Source of the DNA: Glandiceps talaboti
Lineage: Eukaryota; Hemichordata; Enteropneusta; Spengelidae
Length of the DNA stretch: 64,000 nucleotides
Reading direction: 5' to 3'
Assembly (NCBI RefSeq): GCF_964340395.1
Contig: NC_135564.1
Coordinates: forward strand, 2,891,001 to 2,955,000
In this document: positions 24,991-41,003 of the stretch, piece after piece
Layout: every line of letters starts with the position of its first letter
Position numbering within the stretch: the stretch's first letter is position 1
The notes under the pieces: generated by a model
What the model was told of the DNA's origin: nothing
Databases searched by the model: none
What the model saw: only the letters and a program-made list of their open reading frames with translations
Program-made: the position numbers and the translations under genes

Positions 24991-27900
24991 TGAGGGCTTT
25001 GTTTTACACGACAAATGTTCCGCTAACATGAACCTTATCATCTAGCATGACATAACATAAAGTCCATTTATTACATTTCAAGTCACCGACATCTTTGAAA
25101 GAATATTCGTTATCACAATGTATAAGATTTGGCGAAGATCTACCGTAATAATGATAGCATATGCGAAGAAAATGTTGGCAATGTTAGTAAAGATGTTCTT
25201 GGAGTCAGACAACGAATGTGAAATTAAGACACGGAACACACTTCAAGTTATGGATACTTTAAAACAAGATGATGACTGTCCTTGTGTATTGCCCGTCTTG
25301 AATGGTTTATTCCAATGTGTGCTGCTGTTGTAAATTATCACGTGGATCACGTGTGTACGTACATGATTCGATCTAATCTTTTATGGTTCAACCCTGCAAT
25401 TCAATTCAAGAGGTTAACATATGGAATTTGTCTTTGAAAACACTGGAAAGGTTATTAGCGAACAGACATATATAATAGCAACAAAGTGAACCCAATTAGT
25501 CGAAGATTACTTTTGTGAACGGACAGTTCCAGAACTATAACCGTATGATGAGAGTTTTTCGGTTGTCGTATTACGAAGACTGTAGTGATCAATTGATAGC
25601 ATTAGTCATGTCGGCACTTTTCAAGATACAAGAAAACTTTATCATCTCACGTAGAGAAATTACGGTGATGTGGATCCATACATAAAACACATTAAAATAA
25701 AGATACAATAAATACAAAATAAAATGTACACATTGTTAATGTCTTTAAAATGAAATATGGTCTTTGACCTCTGTAGGTCAGATAAAATGATAAAAACAAA
25801 GCAGTGCAGAGCAGATATCTTTAAAATACAATCATTTAGTTTGGTTTAAAAGTCTTATTGAAGTGGGCACAACACTTGATTTGGTTCTGACTGTTCTGAA
25901 TTTTGGGACACGAAATCGTCTCCCTGATGGCGGAAGTTCAAAGTGTTGTAGAGCATATTAGACAGAAATACCACCATTTTAAGAAAGGGTGGATGGAAAC
26001 ACATTTGGTTGTTAGACCGGTGTTTTATTGACCATGATTTGAAGTATACAGGCCTACGATTTGTCAAAACTACGGCCATGTAGAAGAGAAAAATTATTCA
26101 AGATAAGACAACAACAGTAATAACAGAATAAAAGGCGGATCAGTAAATGTCAAACTGAGTTTAATAAAATTAATTTATTCAACAATTTGTTACTCAGATG
26201 AATTTTTATAAATCACCAAATGTCTGTGAAAATGGTCTAAGTATTAACACAATTGAAACAATAATTTAGAGCAATTAAACACAAAGAAATATTACAGCTT
26301 TCAGCTCTGGAAGCCTTAATATTAAGGACATAGAAAATACACTTGATTGAGTAAGTAGTCTATGTAAATTTGATAACATTCGCGTTTTGTTTGCCCATTT
26401 AAAATATTCTTATTAATTAGATCCCCTGGGTTGTTGTTGAAAATGATACGACTGAAATGTTGAATGTTTCAGTTTTAATGATATGAAGTTTGGATTATAT
26501 TATAGCCATTGAGAATGGATTGTCATTGAAAGAGTATCTCTATCTAGTACAGTGCGGCAACAAAATAGTGGTCAGTGATATTAAATGGATAACTGTTTCA
26601 GTTTTTCAAATAAAGAAAGAACCCAAATATGTTCTTGAATAAGTCCCATTAATCCAATTGTGGTAAAAATGAAAATTATTAATTATGGTCGAAAGGATGA
26701 AGGCGTGGGTGTCTGGACTTTTCGAAGGATGCAGTGGCGCGTGAAAATAAACGAGTGAGAAGTTCTCATTATGTAACCCTGAGAAGTAAGACTGCGTCAA
26801 AACAAATGAGTACAAAGCTCTGAAATACGAAAATATCTGAGAAAGGAATTTTCTTGAAATAAACTTACGTCATTACGTATTCCACGTCAACTTAGTTTTA
26901 TTACAATATCATCGCCTTACTCTGTACAGAACACCTTCACTAACAACACAAAGAATATACCAAAGAATATACCACAAAATAATCATATGTAACTTAAAAC
27001 ACCAAAACCGCACTGAACAAAGACAACAGGATGACGTCACTTACATACAATTAGTTTCTATAAGAATTCTATAAGAGTTCGTATGACTACTGACACGACA
27101 TCATAAATAATATGTTGAAACGTCAGACAACCGACAATAATACATTATTATTCATATGCAAGCTAAGTATACAACGAATGAAAACAACCCTATCATTTTA
27201 CCAATTTATTGTGGTGTGGCATGGTAGACGACCCTGGCAGTTTTTGAAAAGCTTCGTCGCTTTCATGGGGATAAGCTGCCTAGGAAGCAGATGGAAGTCT
27301 AGCAATGCGTACTGTCAGTCGTTTCCCTTGTGATATCAACTTTACTCAGTTTTGGCTTGCCCTCTTGGCAACTTTATCTTAATGGGTTAGCATCCGGGAC
27401 TTGATAATAAGCTTATTCATTTTCCACAAGGAAATCAATTTAAGACCTAAATGGCAGCAAGTTGACGACGTTAAAAGTACAACTTTAAGATTCTCTTTAT
27501 AAAGGAGAAAGCTTGACCAATATAGCAAAGTAAGAACATCTTATCTGTGATTTGTCACAGTCTTCCGTAAGTTAAGGAAGTCAACAATTTGCGGCTTCCC
27601 AGGCACCATTAAATGAAGAAGTAATTCTCAATGGTAGATTCAAAGTAATAACGCTAAACGAAATTAGTACATTTACCAAATGTTATCTATTATCTAGAAT
27701 GCAACTCTTCAGTATTTCTTCAAATTACGACGTCTGGTATATACCTTCATATACGGTTGATGACAATTCGTGCCTGATACAAATATGCCTACTTGAAAGC
27801 AAATCTTGACATTTCTATATAGGATATCCACTCCAGAAAGTGTCGTTCCTGGTAATCAATATTGACGAATTAGTCCCTCAACAATTGTCTTTATTACTTT

Positions 27901-28255
27901 ATCAATTTAAAAAAATGATGTATTGATGGATGAGAATAAATTCCTTGCAAAACTATCCATTAAATCCAGCGGTATATTTTATATGATTGCTCAGAGGAAA
28001 AAAATGACAGTTTGATTTTTGAGTGGCCGATGAATTCCCAACCTTTACCATGTCATTCCCAGTTCGCCAATTTTCTAAGGTGACTTTGATTGGTTGTTAC
28101 GATAATACATTATTTATAAATGTGATGGATTAGTTAAAATAACCATTGGGGACATTCTGAAAACTAGGATGACAGCTTTATAGCCCGCGTTACTAGGATC
28201 AGAGATGAAACATACGAACGTGGACTAGCAAGATAGATTCCATATTATTCACACA
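24991..28255. other. Intergenic, nothing recognised
   Basis: No frame above 75 codons and no family resemblance. Confidence 0.45.
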
Positions 28256-28258
28256 ATG

Positions 28259-28500
28259 TCCTACATACCTACCTACCTACCTACCTACCTACCTACCTAC
28301 CTACCGACCGTCCGACCGACCGATATCCATCCATCCATCCATCCACCCACCCACCCATCCACCCATCCATCCATCCATCCATCCATCCATACATACATAC
28401 ATACATACATACATACATACATACATACATACATACACAGATGCCTGCCCATAACCTATCTACCTATCTATATACCTACCTACCTACACACATATACATA
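28259..28500. repeat. Compound CTAC / CATC / CATA array
   Basis: (CTAC)n, then CGAC variants, (CATC)n with CACC, (CATA)n, and a short CTAC block, about 240 bases. Confidence 0.97.
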
Positions 28501-30770
28501 AATACACAGACACACAGATAGACAGACACACAAACACACACACCGTCAGACTGACACACAGATGAACAGATATACACAGAAACATACATTGCCATTTTGA
28601 ATAAAACTATTCAACATAAAACACGAATATGACAATTACATGTAAAAGACGTACTATCATACATTCAATAATGGCGTTTATCCTACGTCTTACCGTTTTC
28701 ATCTTTTTATATTTCATTCTATTATTTGGTTCATGTGGTTATCGGCGTATATCTATTTTGACTGGATAACGATGTCACTGACTAAGGGATTTAGATGGCT
28801 GATATACAAGTTAAATGTATCATGCAACTTTTGAAAAGTCTGCTTAAACTGATATTAGAATAAAGCTACTCGTAGCTTTCAAGCATCAAAACATCTTATA
28901 TCCCACCATGCGCATGTTGTACCGCTACCATGGTAACAGATACACTTTTACATTTTCACTTAAAGTGGACAATTCATTATAATAAGTTGCACATGTCGTA
29001 TGGTCGGTGTTTTCTCGCACTCCACTCTAAGTGACAATTTATCTCATTAATCTACATCCCTAAAGTCAATAAATGGAAGTATCAAATAAAGCGAAATTAT
29101 TGTCGATGTATTGCATAGTGGTGACAGGTCTCTGTTTAGTATTTCGTATGGCAGATTCTGTTTATAATGTTGAAATTCACCACGATCCGTACATTTAATT
29201 TCCTGTTTTAGACTTTGTCCTTAGCAGAGTGCCCATTTCTATTACCCGAACACAAAACTTTCCTTTAGTCTGCTAGGATTCATGTTCATGTTATTCAAGT
29301 ACAAACAACTGTTCATACATGCAAAAGTATTGTCGATTGTCGTTTTTTTGAAGAATAAAAACCAGTGTAAATGGAAGAAGTAAACTCTTTTGATTAGTAC
29401 CACCTTTTAAAAGATTCTGCTGTTTTTCGTAAAGAGCGTTTTACTAGCATGTTTTTTAATTTGAGAAATTGAAAGTACATTCATTATACTTTACAAAACA
29501 CCATAGAAAATTGATAAGACATACATATGACTTGGTAAATGCAGACTTATCATTTCCCGATAGTAAAGTACAATAACCTATAAGGTTTATTAGTTAAAGA
29601 AACGTATACTTTAACCTTGGCATGACATTGGTATGCATGAACATTAGGAATGGCGCCGAAAACCTACACATTGCACTGTCGAATACAGCAGGAGTCAGTA
29701 AATTGCAAAATGTATTAGGCATGGCAAAATTACACCCAAATATGTCGCGCCAATAGCGTTCTGAATGAGAACATGGTGTTAGAGTCATCCATAACATCAC
29801 TACTAAATATGTTGCTGATAATATTTTGAACGATACCATGTTGCTATAGATACTCCTTAAGACCTTAGTGCAGATTATTATGAGTGTGTTATTCAACCAT
29901 GTCATAATCATTGGAAAACCTTTTATAGCGAAGTGACATGTTGATGTTTGTTATCCCGACTATTCGGTCTCCTGATTAACATTTTCCAACGAAAATATGA
30001 TTACAGGTATGATCAGGCAAAAAAAGGGAATATAGGAAGAGAGAAATTTCGTTCATCTATACATATCATATTGAAAAAAGAGCACATTTCAGAGCTTATG
30101 ATTTCAAATATCCAGGGTCACAAAATAATATCAGGTATCATAAATTCAATTTACTCAAATAGTTTAACGTTCCAAGAAACGCTTAAGTAGATTGACCTCA
30201 GCGTTCGCTTTAGTAATATATGTTTTCAGGACTGTTAACAAATGAATTCTTGTTGCCATGGGGATCGAAAAACAGTAATCATTAGGACAGATAGCTGCAT
30301 GGAGAGCAATGTCACCTTGACGTGATTGCGGCAGATGATGCCAATTATGTATTCAGATACCCTACAGTCCAAGTGTTAAATTATGTATATTAGTCTGCAA
30401 GGATATGCAAAGCAAACAGATATGATATTTATCTGGACACACATACATTTTGTGAATTTAGTATACTACCTCATTTTTTTCGACTTAACTTGCGTTTTAC
30501 CTCCAAATGTTACATGACGAATTAAAACAAATATGAAAATATTATAATGACATATTGCTGTGATTTGATTGATTTGTGAAATGAGCCGGGGAGTTGTTAG
30601 GATGTTTTTGATCACGTTCGATGTTTTGATAAAGTGAATCTTAAAAGAGTCCCGCTTTAATACTAAACCTAAGGTATTTCAATGCGTGATATATCGTACT
30701 CTGTAGTAAGGTTCACTTTATATCAAATACTGCGTTGAATTAACATTGTCTCATCGGTACTTTGTTAACA
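28501..30770. other. Intergenic, nothing recognised
   Basis: A 105-codon minus frame at 29594-29911 and an 80-codon plus frame at 29948-30190 have no family resemblance. Confidence 0.4.
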
Positions 30771-30771
30771 T

Positions 30772-30806
<35 letters not shown>

Positions 30807-30836
30807 CATATACATATACATATACATACATATACC
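30768..30836. repeat. (ACATAT)n hexanucleotide microsatellite
   Basis: About 10 units with one TTTACA interruption. Confidence 0.95.
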
Positions 30837-32369
30837 AGATAATCTGAAAATATTTGAAAAAAAAATTGCATACTTAATATTTTAAAAGCATTTAGCTCTA
30901 TTTTTCAAGTTAACTGAGGTCTATGACTAAGACATTTTTTGAGTAATTATGTTTATGAATTATTGATTTGTTGTTTCATTACTCTAACACCTAGGCAGTG
31001 TGAGATTCATCAAATGAATAGCTATAAGTTCTCAATAACACAATTGATGACAGCAGATCTGATAAACTACTAGCGTATGCTGTGTGTAGAGTGCGATATA
31101 ATCGTTTTATAGGTAATTGTTTGTTTGTATATTATGTTGGAATATCACGTTTTAGTCCTGCCAATAGTAAGTGGTGGTTAAAGGGTTATGCTTCAATCCA
31201 GGGTCATCACATTATTTTGGGGATTTCATGGATCCTTTCTTTGTAGTGGGCCAACATTTCCTATAACTTGGGGATTGGGGTAGGGGTTAGTATCGTTCTT
31301 TCATTTCACTTCTTAGCGTCTACCGATAGCAATTAGTCAATATTTATTGTTGAAACAGACAGTGCGGCTTATATGACTGTTGTATAGAGCTCTTTAGTAC
31401 AAGACAGTAGATTTGAAAATTCACGATATCTTTTTCGCTAGTGTAATAAGGTAATTTATGATGACTATCTAAACGTTAAACTTGGCGAGATGCAAATAAT
31501 TCAATATACTATTGCTGTTAATGGACACATATTGTCGCGATACAAATCATTAATTCCATTCTGAGGATGATTATTCAACGAATATGCAAACAAGAAAATG
31601 CCCAGTGTCAAAAAGAAGTTCAATATGCTGCGATTAACCGATGTTGTTAGGATTGATTGATAAAACTGTGCAGTCTGGATTGGGTAATATAAAATGTACA
31701 TATTCTGTTTGAAATTTAAAACCATATCTCAAATGCCAGCTTATCGATAAAACTGAATTAATTTTGAGCTTTATTTCACTGTATATACCAATAAAGGTTA
31801 ATTGAACACAGGTACCCTAATAGGTCAAAGAACACTAATTAGAAAATATGTTACACAACAATCGACTTGGAAATCTTTATTTCTCCTAATTCTTGACACA
31901 GGATATCCATGTCTTTCAGGATTTATGTAATCAATAACAGCGTACACATATTCCATTTCAAATCATTGATGCTGAGGATTACTGACGGTATCTTATAGCT
32001 TCAGTGACAGACATATTTCAGGGATGATGACAATGGCCACAGGCAGTACAACAGACATTTCTTAATAAGATATGGACATTTAATGTACAAAACGATTTGT
32101 TGTCTTCTCTTTCAACATTTCTACAGTTAATCTCATGAAATCGCTAGAATTTCTAAATCATATACGAGATCGTATTAGTCGGATTACAATATGCTAGATT
32201 ATGTATTCATTAATACTCAGTGTATCGCTTAATATCAGTCTTATATTCTTATAAGAAATTTTAAAAATTGAGATAAGATTAACATTATTTATTTGTGTTA
32301 TCTTTTGAAGTCTCTAAAGTATTTAATCAAAAGGCCTTGGATTTTGCTCTAAATGAAATTAACTGCAGT

Positions 32370-32436
<67 letters not shown>

Positions 32437-35400
32437 CAGCATAGTCGAAGCAATCACTTTCAGAACATATATTTTAATGAAGGTCATGCAAATTGATATA
32501 GATGGCACTATCAATCGTCTGGACAGGATTGCCTGCGTGTGGAACTCATTTACTGCGCTGTACTGAACGAACAACAAGTTAAGTTCTTAATAAGCTTCTG
32601 GTGCATTTTAAGAAGGACATTACCAGTTCAGTATAATTAGTAATCATTTTTTCAATCTCAACATTCTCTGTCCGGTCTGGAAGGGCTATATGAATGGGTT
32701 ACTCCATCCGTTCATCACTGCCATTTCTCCGACATACCTTGGCTGACGAGACATGTTGGAGTGGGATGGGGTAGTAGCAGATATAAATAATGTTGGTGTT
32801 ATGATGTTGAAAAATTTAACTAAATAATGTCCACTTTGTAACACAAACGAGCGTCTTTTGTAGCATATGCTAAATTGAAGCACATAAAACACACACACTT
32901 TGCATGATAACAGCAATATATCTACATTCTATTGGTTGTACTGCATGCTACAAAGATGTACCCTGACCTTGACCTTGGCCATTGAAGGTAAATATAACAA
33001 GGCTGTTCGTCAAGAATGCATAATGTGGACGTTCTGCCAATTATGAAATGGTTTACCTTCATTTGAAAGTTACCCTACTACATGACTGTATTTAAAATAG
33101 TTCAAATTGCTGACTTTCTGGAGTACAATATCTTGAGTTATATTTCATAGACTGAAATCGAGTGTCTACATCTCAGTAATGTCTGCAATTTAGTCAGAAT
33201 ATCTAGACATTATCACAATCCATATACATACATTTTGTATATACAATAGAATTTGGCTAATCTTGTCAGACAGAAGACACAGTGCCTTATTTATGCTCTC
33301 AACAGGTTAGACTAAGTGGTACTCTGTTTGATGACAAATATCCGTCAATATTTAATCCACCTAAAGAAATGTAGTAAATTTAGTGTCGTTCTTAATTTGT
33401 CTGGTGTTATGTTTGTATTCAGGCTATTAATATTTGTCAAAGATCTGTTTCAATTTCTTCTAGCTAATCGCAAGCATAACAGTTACCAGTAACCAACTGC
33501 AAGGTATTGCTTATTTCCATCACACATGAAACATAGATTACAGGTCACAGAAGATGTTTTGCATATGAATTAGGTGTGTACTTACTATTATTTCCAAATA
33601 TACCCTTTGGGTTATGTCCTCTATGAAGTCACATTGTGTTTGCTATGCTACATCATTGGCATGCCGTTACACACGCTATTTCATTTGAAAAGAATTTTTT
33701 AGCACAACAAACACAAACAATGGAAATCTTATAGAATTTAACTTAAAATATTGCGTGTTTAAAACTGAATAAAACATTCTCACAAAGTCACAGCGTTCTG
33801 GAAATTATTTAGTGACATGTATGTAAGCAAATGACCTGGACTTCTTATCGTCTTCAAAGTAATCCTGTTTAGTCAGATGTTAACTGAGTTCATTTAATGA
33901 GATATTCCTCATCTAAATGCATCATATAAGTTCTATATCACTGTTTCTAAGTCTCTAGCTATCTCAAACGCTATCAAGTGACACATTAGTCTTTTTTGAT
34001 TGACCGTGGTAAAAGCGAAATTAGTCCTTTGTCGACTATCAATGTTGCTATCTACTCGTCAAATGTCGAATTATGTCTCGCATTCTCTTCTTTATGAGTA
34101 AACGGCTGTACAAATTGCACCGACATGTCTTTTCCGACAAGCACAGATCTATAATGTCTGACATTGCAGACCGTGGCATTGCCGGAGTGGGAGTGAACGT
34201 CTCCTAGGTCTTTACCCCAATAAAGTTGAGTAATATCCTGAAACGGTATGCCAGGCGTTGCTCTAGGCTCGCGGTACAGCCGTATCGAAATTGACAAAAA
34301 ATTAAAAAGTCTTCGAAATATCCCCGTATGTATTTCATTATTTAATATATCAGAAGACTGTGATTCACATTGAAATTCTCTCATGATCATGTCAAAAAAA
34401 AAACCCCACAGCAAAGCTCATTTTTTTATTTGAATCACAAGAGGGACCTGGTTTAAGAGATAACATGTTGTTCACTTCATTTTGATCCTGTCCAAATATC
34501 TTCATTTATAGTCATTATAACGATAAACAAACTAATTAGTAGGTTAGTTTAACATTATTTCAATTATTATCATGTACAAGGAGACATGGTAACATAACAT
34601 CCGTTATTTATATTCAAACTATAGTGTAAGCAATACTTCCTTCATAGGTGCTCTTAAACCACGTAGACGGGGTCTCTCTATTTGTCAGAATCGATTCAAC
34701 CTCTACATAAATAGGGCTTAAAATAAATCATGGATTCAATGAACTTGATTTATCTTGTTGTATTTCTAAATATGATTTGATAAATCTTCAATGGACTCGT
34801 TATTTTTGAAAAACGTATAAAGCCGTATGCTAAATGTGAGATATATAATAATTAGGATGAATCCCACCTCAACGAATGTTCATGTAAAATTGTATGCATT
34901 CATTACAAACTCTTGAATGTTTAACATCAAAATAAAAAAAATCGCTCTCTTTTATTTCCCCTAAAAATAATAAATGAAGAAATCAAGCAAATATCAAGTC
35001 TTTAATTAATTATTCGAAAGAAAACGGTTTCAGTCTGAGAAAAGAATTAAATCTTTAAAAGGTATTCAACGAATTTTATTAAAAATAACGCTTATGAAGA
35101 ATACATACAAATAACACTTATTGTAAAATCTCATTTACTAATTTATATATTATTAACGCTTGATACAACTGTCTTTTGAAATACTACCCTACCTGAATAA
35201 TTCAGATAGCTAGTATGCAAATTTGTGAAACGTCTCCGGGGATGAAATCTAGCACATACATTTAAATACCAAGTGAAACTGAATACTCATCAAGGTTCGA
35301 TCATTTGACCTTTGTGACCTCGCAACTGGGGTCAGGATCACACAGGTGTCTTAATATGAAAGCAATGTGCATCTTTTGTTTGTGTGAAAAGAGTACTATT

Positions 35401-35554
35401 TCTTTGAGTACAAGCCTTTCTTTCTTCCTACTTAAATTATCTTTTAAAATTGTAAGTGCCTTACGTAAAATATGTGAAAGAATGATGGCAATCTAGATTT
35501 AGTAGGACAAATTAGTGCGACTCAACATCACTAACACAAAGACATCTGAATTAC
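30837..35554. other. Intergenic with (TA)n tract
   Basis: Holds (TA)n at about 32373-32430. A 120-codon minus frame at 34052-34414 is preceded internally by an acceptor-like CCGTTTCAG but matches no family I know. Confidence 0.4.
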
Positions 35555-35735
35555 GTGTATGTATGTATGTATGTATGTATGTATGTATGTATGTATGTAT
35601 GTATGTATGTATGTACGTACGTACGTACGTGGTGCATGCGTATGTGTGTGTGCTTGCGTGTGCACGTGCATATGTGTGTGTATGCATGTGTACATGCGTG
35701 CGTACGTGTGTATATGTACATGTGTGTGGTGGAAT
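35555..35735. repeat. GTAT / GTAC / GTGT compound array
   Basis: (GTAT)n, (GTAC)n, then mixed GTGT, GTGC and CATG units, about 180 bases. Confidence 0.95.
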
Positions 35736-38700
35736 CAGATCTAAACAAAGTCTCGTGTCATCTACTAAAGGTACATGTGTTGTGTCAAGTGTATTTCACG
35801 TGTCACGACATGAGGCCATAAGTACAGCATATCGTCTCAAACATAAAAAGAATGGAAATGATTGATAATGAAAATACTAATACATGTAATACGTCTAAAG
35901 AAGATTATTATGATACACCTATTCTCATCTCCGTTATTGAGTATAAAAAGCTGTACCAAGTGAGGCACATGGAATTACATGTGTCCCCCATTTATACTGC
36001 TGGGCTAATTTTGTCATAGTGATGATTTAACTCTATAGCTCTTGGACTTTAGCCATTCGCAAAACAAACGGCAGCGTCGAGCTAGGTAGGTTCAAACCTG
36101 CAATCATTTGCAGTCTCTGAGTTCATCGTATACCAAATAGTGGATAATTTGATTTCAACCAAGTTGATCTACACAAAGTCCTTCCATGATGAGAGAGCAT
36201 CAACAACATCATAAAGGCATCACATGGCGATAATAATCAGGTATCTTTCAGCCATGCAATGCCTCAAACGCCAGATCAACTATACTCCGTGCTGTGAAAT
36301 TGCTTGCCTGACCAAGTCTCGTCTTAGTTCTACCGTGAATATCAAAATTGACAGAACTTGCGCCGCTGATAAGGAGATTTAGCCCGAGAGTGATGTGTGT
36401 ATTAAATTTTTGTACACGAAAGTAATTGTCCAGGGACCTTTACAGTGACTGTAGCACACAGAAACACGATAAAATCAGCCAGTGTTGATCTACTTCGTCT
36501 CGGAAATCAAACTTCTATTTAACTGGCAGTGAAATAGAGCAAGTCAATGCCATTCAAACATCCAGCCGGATGTCATTCTTCGGTGCAATATGAGAATCCA
36601 TTTTCACCACGTGAACGGTACCGGTGGTGCTATGTTTGTAGATCGTGACCAGGTATAATATGTATCAACCGACTTGTATATAACTTGATTGCTTTGTGGA
36701 TCTTGTCTCAAAAATTGGTTTGGTATCTATCACGTAGAATCTATCTTTCGTCTCAAAATTTATTACGAAATCATTCTTTGATGAATGAACACCATGTTTA
36801 ATATATATAAATAACGCTCTAATTAACGTATGATCAGGCGTAGATTACAGTAAGTATCAGTCAAGTTTAAAAGTCACGATAAAAGATACGAACTATTATA
36901 TAGGTGAATTTTCAATCTTAATATAGCTGATAACAATTTAATATTCTGGTGAGGAATGGAAGGTAACATGTACAGCCTACGACAAGATGCACCTTAAAAG
37001 ACGATAGGCGGTGCGAGAGTAGCGAAGTGAATCCCATCTATCCATATACATCGCGAGTCAAATGCTAATTTACTGTTTGGTATCCCTAAGTTCCATTCAA
37101 TAACCCAACTATGGTATTTCAACAAAGTACTTTACACTCCGAATACTAAAGATATGTTTATACGAACCTTGAAATTTGTTGACTTCAAGAGTAAACAAAG
37201 TCACTAAAATTTGTAATCAAACACCGAATCAATTAGTCAGTAATAATATAAATATGTGCCAAGGTAACTATATTATATGGACATGCCTCGAAAACGTACA
37301 TCTAGGTGAAAGTTATATTAAACAAGACACGGACAGCCATTTCATCATACGATAAACACCTTACCTGTTGTGAAGTATAACCCAGTAAGCCTCTCAAAAT
37401 ATGAAAACTTCGATCGGGCTGAGATCAAACATTTCCTTTGATGTTATAGCTGCTTTGGCTGGTCTCTAAATGTCACTTGAATGTAGCTTACAACTACCGT
37501 TCGCGAAGTCCTTTACTTCTGTACTCCACCCGAACAAAAAACAGCGGCCTTGATGTGGAGATATTGATATTCTAGTCGATATACATCCAAATTCATGAAC
37601 ATCGGTCGGAATTACGACGCCACTAATCAAGAAATATCACAAGCTACCATAAAAAGTGGGTACAGTTGAAGTTGCTACCCGGGACATCCTTCCAATATCA
37701 AGGGAGAGGAGCAATCGTGCCCGCTGTGATGGACAGAAGGTATAACTGTAGAGTCAATATATACAACATCCAGAATATGAGCTGGTCGAAACCATTGAGT
37801 AGAGCAGGTGTGGCGGCTCACCTATAACAAATGATGGGTATTTCATAGATTAATGTGAAAATACTAGGAATAAATGTTCGTTTATGTTAAACTGTATGCA
37901 AGACGAATTTCAGATAAAAAGAAACAGTTCATTGCTCTGGTGGCATCTATGTATTTTATGCCGTGGCAGTACGAAATTGAGTAAATAAATGATTATTCAC
38001 GTTCGTTACATTAGTGTTCAGCCTATTTTTTAATAAAATCTATTATGTTAAAATGTAGACTTTGAAATAATGAGTACAAACTCCTGAATCTCACGTTTTT
38101 CAAATCTTTTGAAAAGCCTTCATAGACAGTACCTACTTGGATGAACTAATGCGACGCTTAAATTTAAATGCAGACCGTTGTACTGTCAGCTGCACTGCTC
38201 AAAATGTATGACGAGCTACGTCTAAAGACTATTTCGGTAAATAAACTTATGCAATTGCTTTTATACACCAAATGAAACCCTTAAATAAAAAACAAAACCT
38301 TTTAGTTATAAAATTTGACATCATAGTTTGCATAAATTATTTGGTCAGTTTAATAGCTCGATTTGTCCACTGAGTAATACACGCACAACACACTGATCAG
38401 AAGGCCTGTAGATGTCAATGATTGGCAAACTCGACTTCTGCAGCAAGTACTTAATTAAGTGGTACATAGTATTACACAAAGAAAGATCACTTTTACATGT
38501 ACTGCATTTGTCTATGCTAATCGGAAACAAATCATTTATCTAATATAAGTAACTCGTCTTCTTTGCGATGTGACCTCTCCAGATAGATATGATGTCACAT
38601 GATGACCTTTGCACTTTATACTTGATATAATGCGGGAATGACCAATACAAATCATAAACCATAAGGATAGTTTACTCTGAGTGTTAAAAAGAAAAAATGG

Positions 38701-41003
38701 AATTAAATATGTTTACAGATCATGTTAAAAATGACATAAAACGTAAGCTTTCCTTCTTAGGTTAATAACTAAATGATGAAAATAAACAAATCACGAACCG
38801 AAACCTTATAATTTGCAACTCTTTTAAAATATGCAAACTTCTTGCTTGACCTATCTAAATGACGGGTCTTTTATTGTGAAAATGCTGTGTAAATAGACGA
38901 ATGTTAAGAACGTCATGTTTCACAAGGTTTTAGCAGTATTAATAGATTCAAATTTACCTGTTGTTGTAAGTTCCGTGCAGGAAATCTCGGCTCGCTCCTT
39001 TCCATACAATTACAAAAAGATTATTCTCACCCAGTGGCATCTACACCAAGCCCTATTGTACTGCACGTTTTTAGTTTTCCTCGGTTCTATTATGTATTCG
39101 ACATTGTAAAGCTTCTCGAAATGATATTACACCTACGCTCAAAGCACATGCATAGACACGTTACCTGTCAAATGTCATGTTAGTGGCCGGCGCCTTTGTA
39201 CATTTACATTTATGGAATTAACAACAAAAGTATATTTCTTTCAAATATCTGCAAACAAAACGTGTGAAATCGGCACGTTATTTTATTTCAAAATTTGGGT
39301 TAGGTGTTACATTAATATTTTAATTTTATTGATATACGTTCTGCTGAGTAATTTGTTAGGAGCAGATTTCATCTTGACCTCGGTCGACGGTCAAAGGAAA
39401 TTTGAAATATGTATTTCACTCTTGACAGTTACATAAAAGGTTAGTCCTTCAGTGTTAATATATACGTGAGTATGTAGTTATTTAGCAAAGAGGCGTTCTT
39501 CCTAATTATTATATGGTATCGGAACAAACCAATTCGTGACATTGCTAAACTTTGTATCTTGTATATATAATCACTGAGTATATTTCATAAACAATTAGTT
39601 AACTCTAGGTTGGTTTCGCCACTGATCACCACATATGACAATGGCGTATTATTGAGAAGATCAAGTTAAAACTGGAAAACACAAGAGAATCGGAATAATG
39701 CCAATCGATAGTTATAGTTAAAAGAATTTTTTTATTCAAAGCATCATAATTTGGACGCTGCAACTATATATTTTACATGACATATTTCCTCTAAGATTCT
39801 ATATATTTTACATGACATATTTCCTCTAAGATACTGTTATTTGTTATTTCCCACTTTCTATAGACAAAGTATACCGGTGAATTTGAAATGATCTCATCTG
39901 AGAAATTGTGCTACACCACATAATGTTGAAGGCAGCAGTTATAGTATAAATCACGTTTTCGATATTGTTAATAAATGATGACTGCTCCACAATGTAATAT
40001 TTTCAATCCTGGTAAACATCTACTAGAGTACGGTGCGATTTTTTAACAACCTAGCTGAGATAAAAAAAAACGTCCCCTTTGGCTCGAAAAATAACACCTA
40101 TGCAGATTGTGTGCTACTGAACTATGTTCATTGCATGAAAAAATAATAAACTTGCAGAGGAAAGATAGTCATGAAAATGAATAAATCATAAAGCATACGT
40201 TATCAAGGTACAATCTCATAATAGCACATCACTTTACATGCAGTGCAAACGGTGATGACCACAAGATGTAGACTCGTAATGGCTAGATAATGAAGTATTT
40301 CGTTTCTTAGTATGCCTGCACGCATTGCCTGCACTGGAAATTGATAGTAATTGAAGAAAACATACAACATGCCGTCTTGACAGAACCCAAACCGATCTAG
40401 GTATCGTGATCAAAAGAGCAAATAGCTATTAATATTAATAGATCACATGTCTAATGCATAACAATTCTGGTATTATCAATGTCAGTGCAAAGCTGTAGAG
40501 GCTTTGAGCATATTAATTTAAAACTACGGATCATCATACACGTTTAAAACTACGGGTCATCATACACGTTTAAACTAAACTAGCAGATATTGCAATTAAC
40601 ACACTATATGTATCCATATCATATGAATAAATTATGAACGATGAGGTATAAACTATGAACAAAATTGTTGGGATATCTTCTATCACCTGTAGCTGTTTTG
40701 AACCGGAGGGTTTTGAAGGATATGCAAATTAGTAATATCGTATGTTTCAGGAAGAGACTCATATCGAACGTATAGAAAAGTTATGATATCATCAATGTAC
40801 CCAGTAAGTAACATCATAGACGTTGGCGAGAGTAACTCTGAAATGCAACCTTCGGTTATCATCTCTTTGCTAAATATAATTCATAGTGCAAATTTTTAAT
40901 GTTATATGAAAGTACACCCGTCATATATCTTGCCTCGATCCAAAGCATCGTCAGTAATGCAGTCACCTAATAAAGTTTACTGAAATTGTAAGCATAAATT
41001 AGA
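35736..41003. other. Intergenic with two short tandem duplications
   Basis: A duplication of about 35 bp at 39767-39834 (unit containing TTTTACATGACATATTTCCT) and one of about 27 bp at 40518-40573 (unit containing AAAACTACGG and TCATCATACACG). No gene is supported. The stretch 36.0-37.9 kb has no frame of 60 codons or more. Confidence 0.5.

Noticed and set aside
29594-29911. 105-codon minus-strand frame
   Set aside because: No motif and no splice context.
34052-34414. 120-codon minus-strand frame ending in a hydrophilic region
   Set aside because: No recognisable family. An internal CCGTTTCAG acceptor makes a terminal exon conceivable, but nothing else supports it.
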